A stretch of DNA of 64,000 bases, from positions 194,804 through 258,803 of the forward strand of contig HF994935.1 of the NCBI GenBank assembly GCA_000434295.1, read 5' to 3'. Every line of letters begins with the position of its first letter. Positions within the stretch are counted from its first letter, which is position 1. The position numbers were made by a program, and so were the translations under genes. Of this stretch, positions 1 to 9,300 are shown in pieces. The stretch comes from Acetobacter sp. CAG:977 (lineage in GTDB: Bacteria > Pseudomonadota > Alphaproteobacteria > CAAGCB01 > CAG-977). Below the pieces are notes generated by a model. The model was given only the letters and a program-made list of their open reading frames with translations, searched no databases and was not told the origin of the DNA.

Positions 1-1384
1 CTTCGTCAAAAATCAAAGTCGGAATCCCTTCCGCCTGAGCCAGATTAACCTTTAACGCCAGCATAAAGCGCGCCAATTCGCCGCCCGATGCGATTTTGTT
101 AATGGCTCCCGCGGGTTGTCCGGGGTTTGTCGTTGCCGCGAATTGGACTTTGTCGATGCCGTCCGCGTTCCATTCGGTCTGAGGCAGTTCTTCGACAATG
201 CTTAAAAATGAGGCTTTCCCGAGCTTTAAGGGCGGCAGTTCTTTCATGACGGCGGCATCAAGCTTTTTGGCGGCTTCTTTGCGGGCGGCGGACAGCACTT
301 TTGCGGCGTCTTCATAAGCGATGCGGCAAGATTCTTCTTCTTTGGTCAGGCGAATCAGGTCTTCGGCACCTTTGTCCAGCGACGCCAGCTGTCTTTGGTA
401 TTCCGAAAGAAGGGCAGGCAGTTCATCGGGCGTTGTCTGATGCTTGCGCGCCAAAGCCCGCAACGCGAACAAGCGTTCTTCGACCTGTTCCTGTTCTCGC
501 GGATCAAGTTCGACTTTGCGGCATTCTTCTTCCAGCATGTTTCCCGCTTCGTTTAACTCCGTTACGGCGCGATCCAAAGCTTCGATAATCGGTTCAAAAC
601 GCCCTTCGATCAGTCGGGACAGGCTTTCCAGCGCCCGTTCCGCCTGTCTGAGCGATTTGTCGACGGAACGGTCGAACAAAGCGTCGCGCGCCGTGTTTAG
701 ACCTTCAATCAGCTTTTCGGAATTCATCATCAAAGAACGGCGTTGCGAAAGTTCCTCGTCTTCTCCCGGCTGGGGAGCGAACTGAACCAGCTCGTCAACG
801 GAATGACGCAAAAAGTCTTCTTCATCTTTGGCTTTTTGCAGGCGTTCTTCGGCTTTTTGGCGTTCTTCGGCTTTTGCCCGCCAGTTTTTATAAGCGGCGC
901 GACAGGCATCCAAACGTCCCTGCAAACCGCCGTACGCATCCAAAACGCTTTTGTGCGTCGCGGGGTTTAACAAACCGTGCGTCGCGAATTGTCCGTGAAT
1001 TTCTATCAGCAAATCGCCGATTTTTCGCAACAGTCCCGCCGAAACCGATTGGTCGTTGACAAAGGCTTTGCTTTTTCCGTCGGCGGTAACGATGCGGCGC
1101 AAAACCAAAGGTTCGCCGCTTTCGTGTTCGATTTCGTGTTCGTCAAGCACTTTGAAAACTTCATGCCCGACGGGCAAAGAAAATTCCGCCGTAACCGAAA
1201 GCTGTTTGCATCCTCTTCTGACCAACGCGGCGTCGGAACGCGCCCCCGTCGCCAAAGCCAGAGAATCCAGCAAAATTGATTTTCCCGCGCCCGTTTCACC
1301 CGTGAAAACGCACAGGCCGCCTGCAAAATCCAAATCCAGCTTTTCTATTAAAACGACGTCTCTGACGGACAAACGCGACAGCAC
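1..1384 (-). CDS. recN: DNA repair protein RecN (partial, C-terminus outside window)
   Basis: SMC-like ATPase of the RecN family, acting in recombinational repair of double-strand breaks. The minus strand translates without interruption from a GTG at 1384. The N-terminus carries a P-loop of the form GETGAGKS about 30 residues in, then a long Glu/Lys/Arg-rich coiled-coil section. Near the window edge it reaches the signature SGGELARFMLALK and the Walker B stretch TLIFDE, where the window cuts it. About 461 codons are present against roughly 555 in the family. The GTG is preferred over an in-frame TTG six bases upstream because AGAGG lies seven bases before it. It follows bamD after 11 bases, the usual alphaproteobacterial arrangement. 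This gene is easy to miss because it is truncated and starts with GTG. Confidence 0.95.
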   Translation of the reverse strand, partial: MLSRLSVRDVVLIEKLDLDFAGGLCVFTGETGAGKSILLDSLALATGARSDAALVRRGCKQLSVTAEFSLPVGHEVFKVLDEHEIEHESGEPLVLRRIVTADGKSKAFVNDQSVSAGLLRKIGDLLIEIHGQFATHGLLNPATHKSVLDAYGGLQGRLDACRAAYKNWRAKAEERQKAEERLQKAKDEEDFLRHSVDELVQFAPQPGEDEELSQRRSLMMNSEKLIEGLNTARDALFDRSVDKSLRQAERALESLSRLIEGRFEPIIEALDRAVTELNEAGNMLEEECRKVELDPREQEQVEERLFALRALARKHQTTPDELPALLSEYQRQLASLDKGAEDLIRLTKEEESCRIAYEDAAKVLSAARKEAAKKLDAAVMKELPPLKLGKASFLSIVEELPQTEWNADGIDKVQFAATTNPGQPAGAINKIASGGELARFMLALKVNLAQAEGIPTLIFDE

Positions 1385-1395
1385 GGTCAAACCTC

Positions 1396-2187
1396 TTATT
1401 CTTTTTTGGTTTCGTTCAGGGCAAGGTTGGTTTTCTTTTTCATCAGGTTATAGGCTTTTCTGTACCATTTCCCCGACGGATAGTTATAGCCTAAGACGGC
1501 GGCGCTTTTTTGCGCTTCTTCGGTCAGCCCCAAAATCAAATACGTTTCCGTTAACCTGTACAAAGCTTCCTGAACGTGATCCGTCGTCTGGTATTCTTTG
1601 ACCACGCGGATAAACCGGTTCATGGCGGCCAAATGCATTCCCTGACGCAGATAAAAACGTCCGACAGACATTTCTTTTCCCGCCAGATGGTCGTTTGCCA
1701 ATTCGATTTTGACGGCGGCGTCCTTTGCATAGTCGGTCAAAGGAAAGCGCGTAACAACCTGTTGCAAAGCTTCCAACGCGGCGACGGTCATCTTTTGGTC
1801 TCTGCGGACGTCGGAAATTTGGTCGTAATAGCACAGAGCTTTTAAATAATACGCATAAGCGGCGTACGTATTGCCGGGATAAAGCTGAATAAAGCGATCC
1901 AAAACGACGATGGCGTCATCGTATTCTTTTTTGACGTAATAAGTGAACGCCAACATGATTTGCGCGCGGGGCGCCCATCTGGAATAGGGGTAATAGCGTT
2001 CGATGGCGTCGAATTCGTTTCCCGCTTTGGTGTATTCTTTGTTTTTAATCAGCAAATCCAATGCGCGGTTATACAAAATTTCGGGCGGAGTGGTTTCGGG
2101 ATTGGGCGGTTCGGGCAAAGCGCACGCGCCGAAAACAGCCGGCACGGACAAGCAAAGCAATATGCGGGCGCGTTGCAAAAAGGTCAT
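1396..2187 (-). CDS. bamD: outer membrane assembly lipoprotein BamD (ComL/YfiO)
   Basis: Lipoprotein subunit of the BAM complex that folds beta-barrel proteins into the outer membrane. The 263-residue product has a hydrophobic signal and a lipobox ending in FGAC, so Cys22 would be the lipidated residue. A Pro-rich linker follows, then TPR-like repeats: NRALDLLIKNKEYTKAGNEF, the YYPYS stretch, and the motif around VLDRFIQLYP. Length and the paired YP motifs at the end of each TPR helix fit BamD. AGGA lies seven bases before the ATG. recN is 11 bases downstream and probably co-transcribed. Identification is secure by family pattern. Confidence 0.95.
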   Translation of the reverse strand: MTFLQRARILLCLSVPAVFGACALPEPPNPETTPPEILYNRALDLLIKNKEYTKAGNEFDAIERYYPYSRWAPRAQIMLAFTYYVKKEYDDAIVVLDRFIQLYPGNTYAAYAYYLKALCYYDQISDVRRDQKMTVAALEALQQVVTRFPLTDYAKDAAVKIELANDHLAGKEMSVGRFYLRQGMHLAAMNRFIRVVKEYQTTDHVQEALYRLTETYLILGLTEEAQKSAAVLGYNYPSGKWYRKAYNLMKKKTNLALNETKKE

Positions 2188-2271
2188 TTTAAGGTCCTGT
2201 CGAAAAGAAAACCGTTCTTTGTTATAGCGTTTTCACAAGGGGGAACGCAACTTTTTAAAAAGGAAGAATCG

Positions 2272-3735
2272 TTAAAAATTATAATTGACCAAACACGTTT
2301 TGGACTGCATATAAGATCGCCACGGTTCGGCGGCGGAGCTTCCGCCGTTTCTGCGATTTCCGAACATTGCGACCAAATCATATCCGACCGATCCCGCATT
2401 GACGGTGGCGACGTTGGATTTTACGCCGCGGATGGATGAAAAATATCCTGTTTCCTTGACATTGTTTGAAAAGATACAGGAAATCAAGGATTGAGGGACT
2501 TCATTAATTTTTTCGACGGCGTCGTGCAGATTGTCATATTTCATGACAAACAAAACCGGCGCCAGCAGTTCCGTTTTAACGATTTCTGTTTGTTCGGGCA
2601 TTTCCGCGACGGCGGGGTGGACGTAATAGGCATTATCGTAATTGCCGATCATCAGCCTGTTTCCGCCGAATATTTTTCCGCCTTCGTTTTGAGCCTGATC
2701 CAACGCCAAGCGCATATTATTATATGCTTCTTTATCGATCAGGGGACCGATTTGCGTTTGTCGTTCAAAGGGGGAATTCACATAGATCAGGTTTAATGAA
2801 TTTTTTAAACGTTCCATGACGGTGTCATAAACGTCTGTGTGGCAGAACAGGCGTTGCAAAGACGTGCAACGTTGTCCGCAATCGACGATCGTGCTTTTGA
2901 CCAGATGGCGAACGGCCAGATCGATGTCGGCTTCGGGCGTAATGATGGCAGAGTTATTGCCGCCCAAAGCAACCAAAGAGCGTCCCATTCTCATTCCCGT
3001 TTTTCCGACCATGGTTCGAGCCATGGCGGGAGACCCCGTCGCGCACAACAGGGCGATTTTCGGATTATCGGCAAGGATGGTTGCTTCTTCATGTCCGCAC
3101 ACGACGAACTGGCTGAGGTATTCCGGGCAATCGGCGCCGATTTTTGCCATGGCGCGCCGCAACAGGGAATTTGCGGCAAAAGCGGTCAGGACGGTTTTTC
3201 TGGACGGGCGCCAAATGACCGAATTGCCGCAAGCCAAAGCCAGCATGGCATGCATTGTCCATACGCGCAAAGGCAGGTTAAACGACGTAATGATGGCGAC
3301 GGGGCCGATCGGCAGCCACGTTTCCAACAAAGACAGATTGCTCGTTTCCGTAGGAGCCGACACGCCGGTCAGGCGTTGAGGCAGTCCTGAAACATAGCTG
3401 CAGACATCAACGGATTTTCTGATTTCAATTAAAGCGTCGTCGTAAATTTTTCCTGTTTCTATAACGATCAGTCCTGCCAAATCGGCGGCGTGATTTTTTA
3501 ATTCTTCGGCGAACGCGCGGATCAGGGCGGCGCGGTCATGAGGAGAGACGAACTTCCATTCTTCAAAGGCGTGAGCGGAACGTTCGACGGCTTTTTCGAC
3601 CTGAGCGGAATCATTGAACGGAAAGGAAGCGATTTCCTTTCCGTTCACGGGAGAATAATCAACGCAATTGCCGCCGTTGATATAATCGGCATCCAATTCC
3701 AAACGGTTAATGATTTCGGCAATGCGCAAATGCAT
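2272..3735 (-). CDS. aldehyde dehydrogenase family protein (ALDH7-like), altered active site
   Basis: The 487-residue product has the ALDH fold and most resembles the ALDH7 (aminoadipate-semialdehyde dehydrogenase, antiquitin) branch. It shows the oxyanion-hole Asn153 in SFNLP, the nucleophile Cys290 in GQRCTSLQR and the motif TELLAPVL near the C-terminus. Two normally fixed residues differ. The ELGGNN motif reads ALGGNN, so the general-base Glu is Ala256; it lies 34 residues before the Cys, the usual spacing. The cofactor-contacting Lys of the KPS motif is Arg176. The reading frame is intact. It starts 8 bases after a small unknown gene and is likely co-transcribed with it. Substrate is not predictable. 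It may retain thioester or esterase chemistry or be a pseudoenzyme. Confidence 0.85.
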   Translation of the reverse strand: MHLRIAEIINRLELDADYINGGNCVDYSPVNGKEIASFPFNDSAQVEKAVERSAHAFEEWKFVSPHDRAALIRAFAEELKNHAADLAGLIVIETGKIYDDALIEIRKSVDVCSYVSGLPQRLTGVSAPTETSNLSLLETWLPIGPVAIITSFNLPLRVWTMHAMLALACGNSVIWRPSRKTVLTAFAANSLLRRAMAKIGADCPEYLSQFVVCGHEEATILADNPKIALLCATGSPAMARTMVGKTGMRMGRSLVALGGNNSAIITPEADIDLAVRHLVKSTIVDCGQRCTSLQRLFCHTDVYDTVMERLKNSLNLIYVNSPFERQTQIGPLIDKEAYNNMRLALDQAQNEGGKIFGGNRLMIGNYDNAYYVHPAVAEMPEQTEIVKTELLAPVLFVMKYDNLHDAVEKINEVPQSLISCIFSNNVKETGYFSSIRGVKSNVATVNAGSVGYDLVAMFGNRRNGGSSAAEPWRSYMQSKTCLVNYNF

Positions 3736-3743
3736 AAGGCTTG

Positions 3744-4361
3744 TTACTCTAAGAAGATCGGACGGATGGGCATACCTTCGGCCAAAGTTTCTTCTTTGGT
3801 AATTTCGATAAAGCCGTCTTTTTTAACGTCCAGCTCGGCGCGATAGACGGAATCGCCGTACAGCATGATGACGTCCAGCTTAAATCCGTCGGGCGTTTCT
3901 TCGACCTTTGCGGGGCGGATCAGGCGCGTTACGGTTTTGCGCTGTTCGGGGGTCGGCGTGTTGGTAAAGGTTTCGTCATCGACTTTTTCGACCAAACGCA
4001 GGGAACCCTGTTCCGTTTGAACGGCGCCCAGAACAAAAGTGGCGTAAGGAACGACCGTTTCGGCGTTCAACACCAATCCGGCGCGGGCATTGTTTTCAAA
4101 AATCGGGTCGCGCGTGCCGTTCAGCTTGACCACATCCCAATTCGGAGCGGAACCTGCGACCAAATATTGCATCGTTACGGGGGGGATGGAAGAAAACGTC
4201 GTGGCCTGAACCAATTTAAAATTCTTATAAAAGGGCAGCTCCGCCATTTCGACATGAGAACGGTCTTCGCTGAACAGTTTCAGCGAGCTTTGTTCATTGA
4301 TTTTTTCAATCAGGCTGGGGACATTTTCATCTTGTACGTCAATCCAGTTATACTGGGCCAT
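3744..4361 (-). CDS. conserved hypothetical protein, 205 aa
   Basis: I do not recognise a family. The product is soluble and mixed alpha/beta, with no signal peptide, membrane segment or metal motif. It is acidic and has an aromatic start (MAQYNWIDVQ). The second ATG at 4361 is chosen because GGAG lies seven bases before it, whereas it would be only one base before the upstream ATG at 4367. The stop is 8 bases from the start of the aldehyde dehydrogenase, so the two are probably one transcription unit and may work together. No function is inferred. Confidence 0.75.
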   Translation of the reverse strand: MAQYNWIDVQDENVPSLIEKINEQSSLKLFSEDRSHVEMAELPFYKNFKLVQATTFSSIPPVTMQYLVAGSAPNWDVVKLNGTRDPIFENNARAGLVLNAETVVPYATFVLGAVQTEQGSLRLVEKVDDETFTNTPTPEQRKTVTRLIRPAKVEETPDGFKLDVIMLYGDSVYRAELDVKKDGFIEITKEETLAEGMPIRPIFLE

Positions 4362-4386
4362 AATCATTCTCCGTCATACAATTACA

Positions 4387-4430
4387 CGGGGGGAACCCCC
4401 GATACATAAAGGGAATTTTAATCGCCCTTT
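4387..4430 (-). terminator. possible hairpins downstream of the TPR-methyltransferase gene
   Basis: Two short inverted repeats lie between the end of the TPR gene and the next minus-strand gene: AAAGGG/CCCTTT with an 11-base loop, and CGGGGG/CCCCCG with a two-base loop. There is no long T-tract, so this is a weak call for a terminator or mRNA-stabilising structure. Confidence 0.35.
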
Positions 4431-4448
4431 AAGAGATTGTCCAGAAAT

Positions 4449-6257
4449 CTATTTATTTTCGGCGTTATTTTTTGCCGCTTTTACCAGAAAACCCTCCACG
4501 GGATTGCCGTCTTCGGTTCTGAGATCCGCTTGCGTCAATTCAATCAAATCAAAGCCGGCGTCGCCAAGTTTGTGTTCGATTTCAAGGCGATTGTGGGCAA
4601 AACGTCCCGTCGGTTGCAAAAGGTATCCCGCTTTGTTTGTTTTTTCAAACGTTGCCAGCATTGTTCCGCCGTTTTTCAATGCGCCTAAAACAGCGCCAAC
4701 AGCTTCTGAGAGTTCGCCGAAATAACACATGACGTCGGCAAGGACGACTAAATCAAAACTTTCCCGATGATTGTTTAAATACTCGACGATTTCTCCGGTT
4801 TCAAGCTCATCGTACAGCCCCGTGTTTCTTGCCGTTTGAACCATTTTTTCGGACAAATCGATGCCGGCAAGAAAACCGGCGTAAGGTTTAAGTATCGCGG
4901 CCAACCGTCCCGTGCCGCATCCCGCATCCAATATTCTCAGCCCGCTCCGGCATTCTTTTAAAACGTTTTTTATCAGGTCGGGAACGCGGTAGGACAGGGC
5001 GTTCAGAGTTTGGTCAAACGTCGGAGAAAACGCATCAAACAATTCTTTGACATATTCGGGATCGGCGCGGTCGGTTTGTTTTCCGTTCAGAGAATCCGCC
5101 AAATGGCGGGCGATCTTGTCGTCGGGATATGCCGATGCCCATTTTTCACAAAGGGCTTTGGCTTCTTCGGGACAGTTTTCGTGGGCATACAAATCATAAA
5201 GGGCGCGCGCCAGATTATGGCGCACGGTTTCGTCGTCGGGATTTAAGACCAACGCATTAAAATAAAGCCCGACGGCTTCCTTTAAATCTCCCGCGGCGCG
5301 GACGGCCATTGCCAGATTGTTGCAGGTTTGGGCTTGTTTCGGGTTGATTTGGAATGCTTTTCTGTAACATTCCAAGGCTTCTTCATAGCGTTCGCGTTCA
5401 AAAAGCAGCGCGCCGAGATTGTTGTAGGCTTCGACGAATTTCGGATCGATTTTGATCGCCGTTTTAAAAGCGGCTTCGGCGTCCCAATGTTTGCCGAGCT
5501 TTGTCAGGACGTTTGCGCGGTTGTTATGCGCGTCAGCCATGCGGGGCGATATTTTTAAAGCGGTATCATAAGATGCCAAAGCATCTTCATAACGCTTTAA
5601 ACATTCCGAAACGATGCCTTTTCCGTTCCAAAAATCCGCGTTTTCTGGGGCATGTTTCAAAGCGCGTTCGTACAGTTCCAAAGCTTTTTCAAACCGGTTT
5701 TCCATTCGTTCGCATACGGCCAGCTGGGCGGCGGCTTCGGCATTGTCTTCTTCGGCGTTAAGGGCTTTTTCGAACAGTTCGCGCGCTTCGTTTATTTTAC
5801 CGTCTTCGCGCCGCATCAGCCCCAGATTGATCAGAGCAGGGGTAAATGCGGCATTAAGCTTTAACGCCTTTTGAAAATAAGTTTCGGCGGTTTCCCTGTC
5901 ACCCGAAGCCCTGTAAATCAGCCCCATGTTATTATAAGTGTCGGGGTATGAATCGTTTAACTTCAGGACTTCCTTATATTGTTCCAACGCTTCTTTGGGC
6001 TTTTTCGCGTCGCACAGCGCCTGAGCCAGCGTAAAACGGTAAGACGCCGCATTCGGATTAAGGCGAACGGCTTTATACAAAAACTCCAACGCGGAATCGG
6101 GAGCGTTTTTTTGCAAAGCGATCATTCCGATTAAATACAGCAAATCGGCGTTTTGCGGAGAAATCTCCAGCAGGCTGCGATAGATGTTTTCCGCATCGTC
6201 CAACCGTCCCGCCTGATGCAGAGCGACGGCATTTTGAAAAAAGACGTCAAAAGACAT
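4449..6257 (-). CDS. TPR-repeat protein with C-terminal SAM-dependent methyltransferase domain
   Basis: A 602-residue fusion. Residues about 8-350 are consecutive TPR units, each with the typical YNNLG, A...Y..AL and P pattern. Residues about 400-590 are a class I methyltransferase. Motif I is ILDAGCGTGRLA near 442-453, followed by an acidic strand end (AGIDLSEKM) and VVLADVMCYF as motif IV-like. TPR-methyltransferase fusions of this type are common in alphaproteobacteria, often near surface-polysaccharide or motility genes. The methyl acceptor is unknown. The ATG at 6257 is preferred over an in-frame TTG at 6263 because GGAAGAG lies eight bases upstream of the ATG. It is transcribed divergently from the sulfatase-like gene. 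Confidence 0.88.
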   Translation of the reverse strand: MSFDVFFQNAVALHQAGRLDDAENIYRSLLEISPQNADLLYLIGMIALQKNAPDSALEFLYKAVRLNPNAASYRFTLAQALCDAKKPKEALEQYKEVLKLNDSYPDTYNNMGLIYRASGDRETAETYFQKALKLNAAFTPALINLGLMRREDGKINEARELFEKALNAEEDNAEAAAQLAVCERMENRFEKALELYERALKHAPENADFWNGKGIVSECLKRYEDALASYDTALKISPRMADAHNNRANVLTKLGKHWDAEAAFKTAIKIDPKFVEAYNNLGALLFERERYEEALECYRKAFQINPKQAQTCNNLAMAVRAAGDLKEAVGLYFNALVLNPDDETVRHNLARALYDLYAHENCPEEAKALCEKWASAYPDDKIARHLADSLNGKQTDRADPEYVKELFDAFSPTFDQTLNALSYRVPDLIKNVLKECRSGLRILDAGCGTGRLAAILKPYAGFLAGIDLSEKMVQTARNTGLYDELETGEIVEYLNNHRESFDLVVLADVMCYFGELSEAVGAVLGALKNGGTMLATFEKTNKAGYLLQPTGRFAHNRLEIEHKLGDAGFDLIELTQADLRTEDGNPVEGFLVKAAKNNAENK

Positions 6258-6282
6258 TTTCAAGGCTCTTCCGAATGAAAAA

Positions 6283-6311
6283 TTGACTTATACTCTAGTC
6301 GAGTCTATGAA
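6283..6311 (+). promoter_or_regulatory. probable sigma70-type promoter for the sulfatase-like gene
   Basis: TTGACT at 6283-6288 and TATGAA at 6306-6311 are separated by 17 bases, a near-ideal vegetative promoter. It sits 37 bases before the ATG at 6348, in the divergent intergenic gap. The spacer holds an ACTC/GAGT inverted repeat. Predicted by eye only. Confidence 0.6.
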
Positions 6312-6347
6312 TAAATACCAGAACGAGTTTTAACCGCAGGCAATACT

Positions 6348-9300
6348 ATGGCAAATCAGGAACAAGATACTGACAACGAACTGCCCGAAAACAGCGCGAA
6401 ACGCGTGAAACGGGTCAAAGCCGAAACGGCCGTTCCCAAAGACGAATCTTCGGTGGCGTTTTATTTGAACTCTTCTTTGTTCGTTTTTTTCGTCACATCG
6501 TGGATGTTCGCGAAATTCCTTGATTCGAACGGCTATCCGCTGGTTTTAAATGACGAGTTGCTTCCCGAAGCCGTTGCCGTTTTCGGCGGATTGTTTGTTT
6601 TTTCCTTTTTATGCCTTTTCCTTTTATCGTTTTCGCGCTTTGTTTCCCGCGTGTTTTTAAGCGTGGTCGCGGGGGTGGCGGCGGCTTATCTGTTGGGGTT
6701 GTACAGTTCGTATAACATCGGCGAATATTTGGCGTCGTCTTTGGATTTTTTGCCGCGCCGTCAGTTGCATGCATTGGCTTCGGGCGGGAATTTTGCCGTC
6801 GGGATTATTGCGGGAATAGCCTTTTTCATTCTTGTGAACATTTTAAGGGGCGGCGCCATGGCATTGTTGTCTTTGCCGGCGTTGTGCGCCTTGTTCGTTA
6901 TCTTTAACAACAGTGCCGCCGAAAAAATTCCGAACGTTAAGGAAAACAAAGCTTCTATCGCCGCAAACCGGGATGATGCCAAATCCGAAAACGTCGTTTA
7001 TCTGGTTTTGTCCGACCATGCGGGGTATGCCTATGCTTTGGAAAAATGGCAGCCGAAGTCCGTCGGTAATCCGTCGGCGGACAAGTCGCCTTATTTTATC
7101 AATGATTTCTATCAGGCGAATAATTTTACGTTTTTCCCTCACGCATATTCCCTTTTCCAGGATAAATACAGAAGCGTTGCCTCCGTTGTGAACCCGTCGC
7201 AGGACAAAATAGGAAACGAAATGTTTTCGCGCGGGACATCCTCTTATTATACGGCATCTGACGAAGCGCGCGTCACGCTTTCGAAAAACGAAACGTTTAA
7301 AAAGCTGAAAGATTCAGGCTATAAGCTGAACGTTTATCAATCTTATCCGATTAATTATTGCGACGGCGCCGAAGGCAAACGCATTGACAGATGCGTTACG
7401 TATCCCGCACCGATGGGGGCGCTGTATAATGCGGATTTATCCCTGTTCTCAAAGGTATTGTTGCTGACGGGGCATTGGATGGATTCTTTCCCGCCGGGAC
7501 GGTCGTTCATTGATTACGTCAGGAAAAAGCTTTTGGCACATAAAATCAAAGTCAACGATTTTCCGTTTGTGGGCAATCCGTATGCGCGTTCTTTGGCCGT
7601 AGGTCAGGAACAAATGCTGTTGCGTTTGCGCGACGACGTCAAAAATGCCAAAGGAAAGAACGTCTTTTTCGCGCATGTTTCTTTGCCCGGAGAACCGTAC
7701 GTTTATGACCGCTTTTGCCGTTTGAAAAAAGATCCTCAGCTTTGGCGGTTGAATAAAGCTTACGAAGGCGTTGAAGAACCCAAAGAAGAAGAACGCCGCT
7801 GGGATGCGTATAATCAACAGCTGTTTTGCACTTATGCCCAGATTAATGCCGTTTTAAAGGATTGGGAGGCTTCGGGGGACTTAAAGCATACCAAAATCAT
7901 TATTCACGGTGATAAAGGCGCCAGCATTATGCCTTCGGCAAAAGATTTACTGCTGACGGCAAAGGTGGATCAGGCTTTGGAACGCGTTAAACGCAATTCT
8001 TCGACAACCTTTGCCGTTTATTCGCCGAACGCCAAAAAAGGCGAAGTCAAACCGAACCCGTGCGATTTGGGGACTTTGGCAAAGCTGTACCTGTTCGGGG
8101 AAAAATCGGAAGCCTGCAAGTTGCCAGATTTGAAAAATTTCGGCGAAGAAGAAAAATCGAAATTGCAAAAATGGCTGACATCGCCGATCGCGGGCATCAA
8201 TTATACGCCCAAGGAAAAGTATGCCAAAACGTATGCCGATTGGTTGGATATGGGCGGTCAGTCGTCTTTGGCTGCTGCCGAACGCCGCTATAAAGCGATG
8301 AAGGGCAGAAAAACGGCAAATGACAAGCTGAATTTCCTTGAACCGCCCGCGGAACGGAAATCGACGGATACGCTGAAAATACAAGGGGAAGATTCCGCGA
8401 AACAAGAAGTCGTCGTGCCCGTGCCCGAAGAACAAACGCCTTCTGCGGAACAAACGGCAACGTTACCCGAAATGCCGGGCGAAACCGTGCCTGCCGTAAC
8501 GGATGATGATACTCAGGAAATCCATGAACCTCAGGCTGAATCCGTCGATGTCATTTTTGAACAAACGCCGTCGGAAGCTCCGAAAAAAATAGAGCTGCCA
8601 GAAATCGATCCCGAATTTGCCAAAAGCAAATGGAAACTGGTCGAAGAAGCCGATGCCAAACCCGAGGAAAAAAAACAGCCTCTGCCACAGGACGAAGCGG
8701 AAAACAAACAACCCGCAACGAACGAGGTTGTTCCTTTGCCGCAGGAAAACGTTCCCGCTTCCGTTTCGGAAGAAAATAAAACGACGGCTGAAGACGGTAA
8801 TGCGGCGGGCGATATTGTCGCTTTGCCCGATTTAGGGGCTCATCCCGTTCCGGAAGCGGCTCCCGTTCCCGAGGCGCAAGTATCGGAATTGCCGCCGTTA
8901 CCCGAAAATTTGCCGATACAAGAACAGATCCTTTCCGTAAAAGAATCGGAAACTTCCGCTCAGCCGAAAGCTCAGGAATTTTCGGTTCAGCAAAACGTTC
9001 CCGAAGTCGGTGAGGGCGTCATTGATTTGCCCGATTTGCCGTTGCCGGAAGAAAATGCGGAACCTGAACAAAACAGCAATGTTCAGCCTCAGGAAAAAAC
9101 GGCGGCGGCAAACGCCGGTGACCAAACGGCAAACGCCGTGCAGCAACCCGCTTCCAAAATTCCTCCCGAGCCTCAGCCGTCTCTTGAAATCCGTTCCGAA
9201 AGCTTTGAAGCGGATTTTGATTTCCCCGAACCCGAAATTGAACCGCAACAGGAGGCGGTTTCCGTGACGGAACAAGCCGACGAGGCCGTTCCGGGAACGA

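Noticed and set aside
2272..3735. Aldehyde dehydrogenase as a broken gene
   Set aside because: Length, frame and catalytic Cys are normal; only specific residues differ, so it is listed as an intact but altered enzyme.
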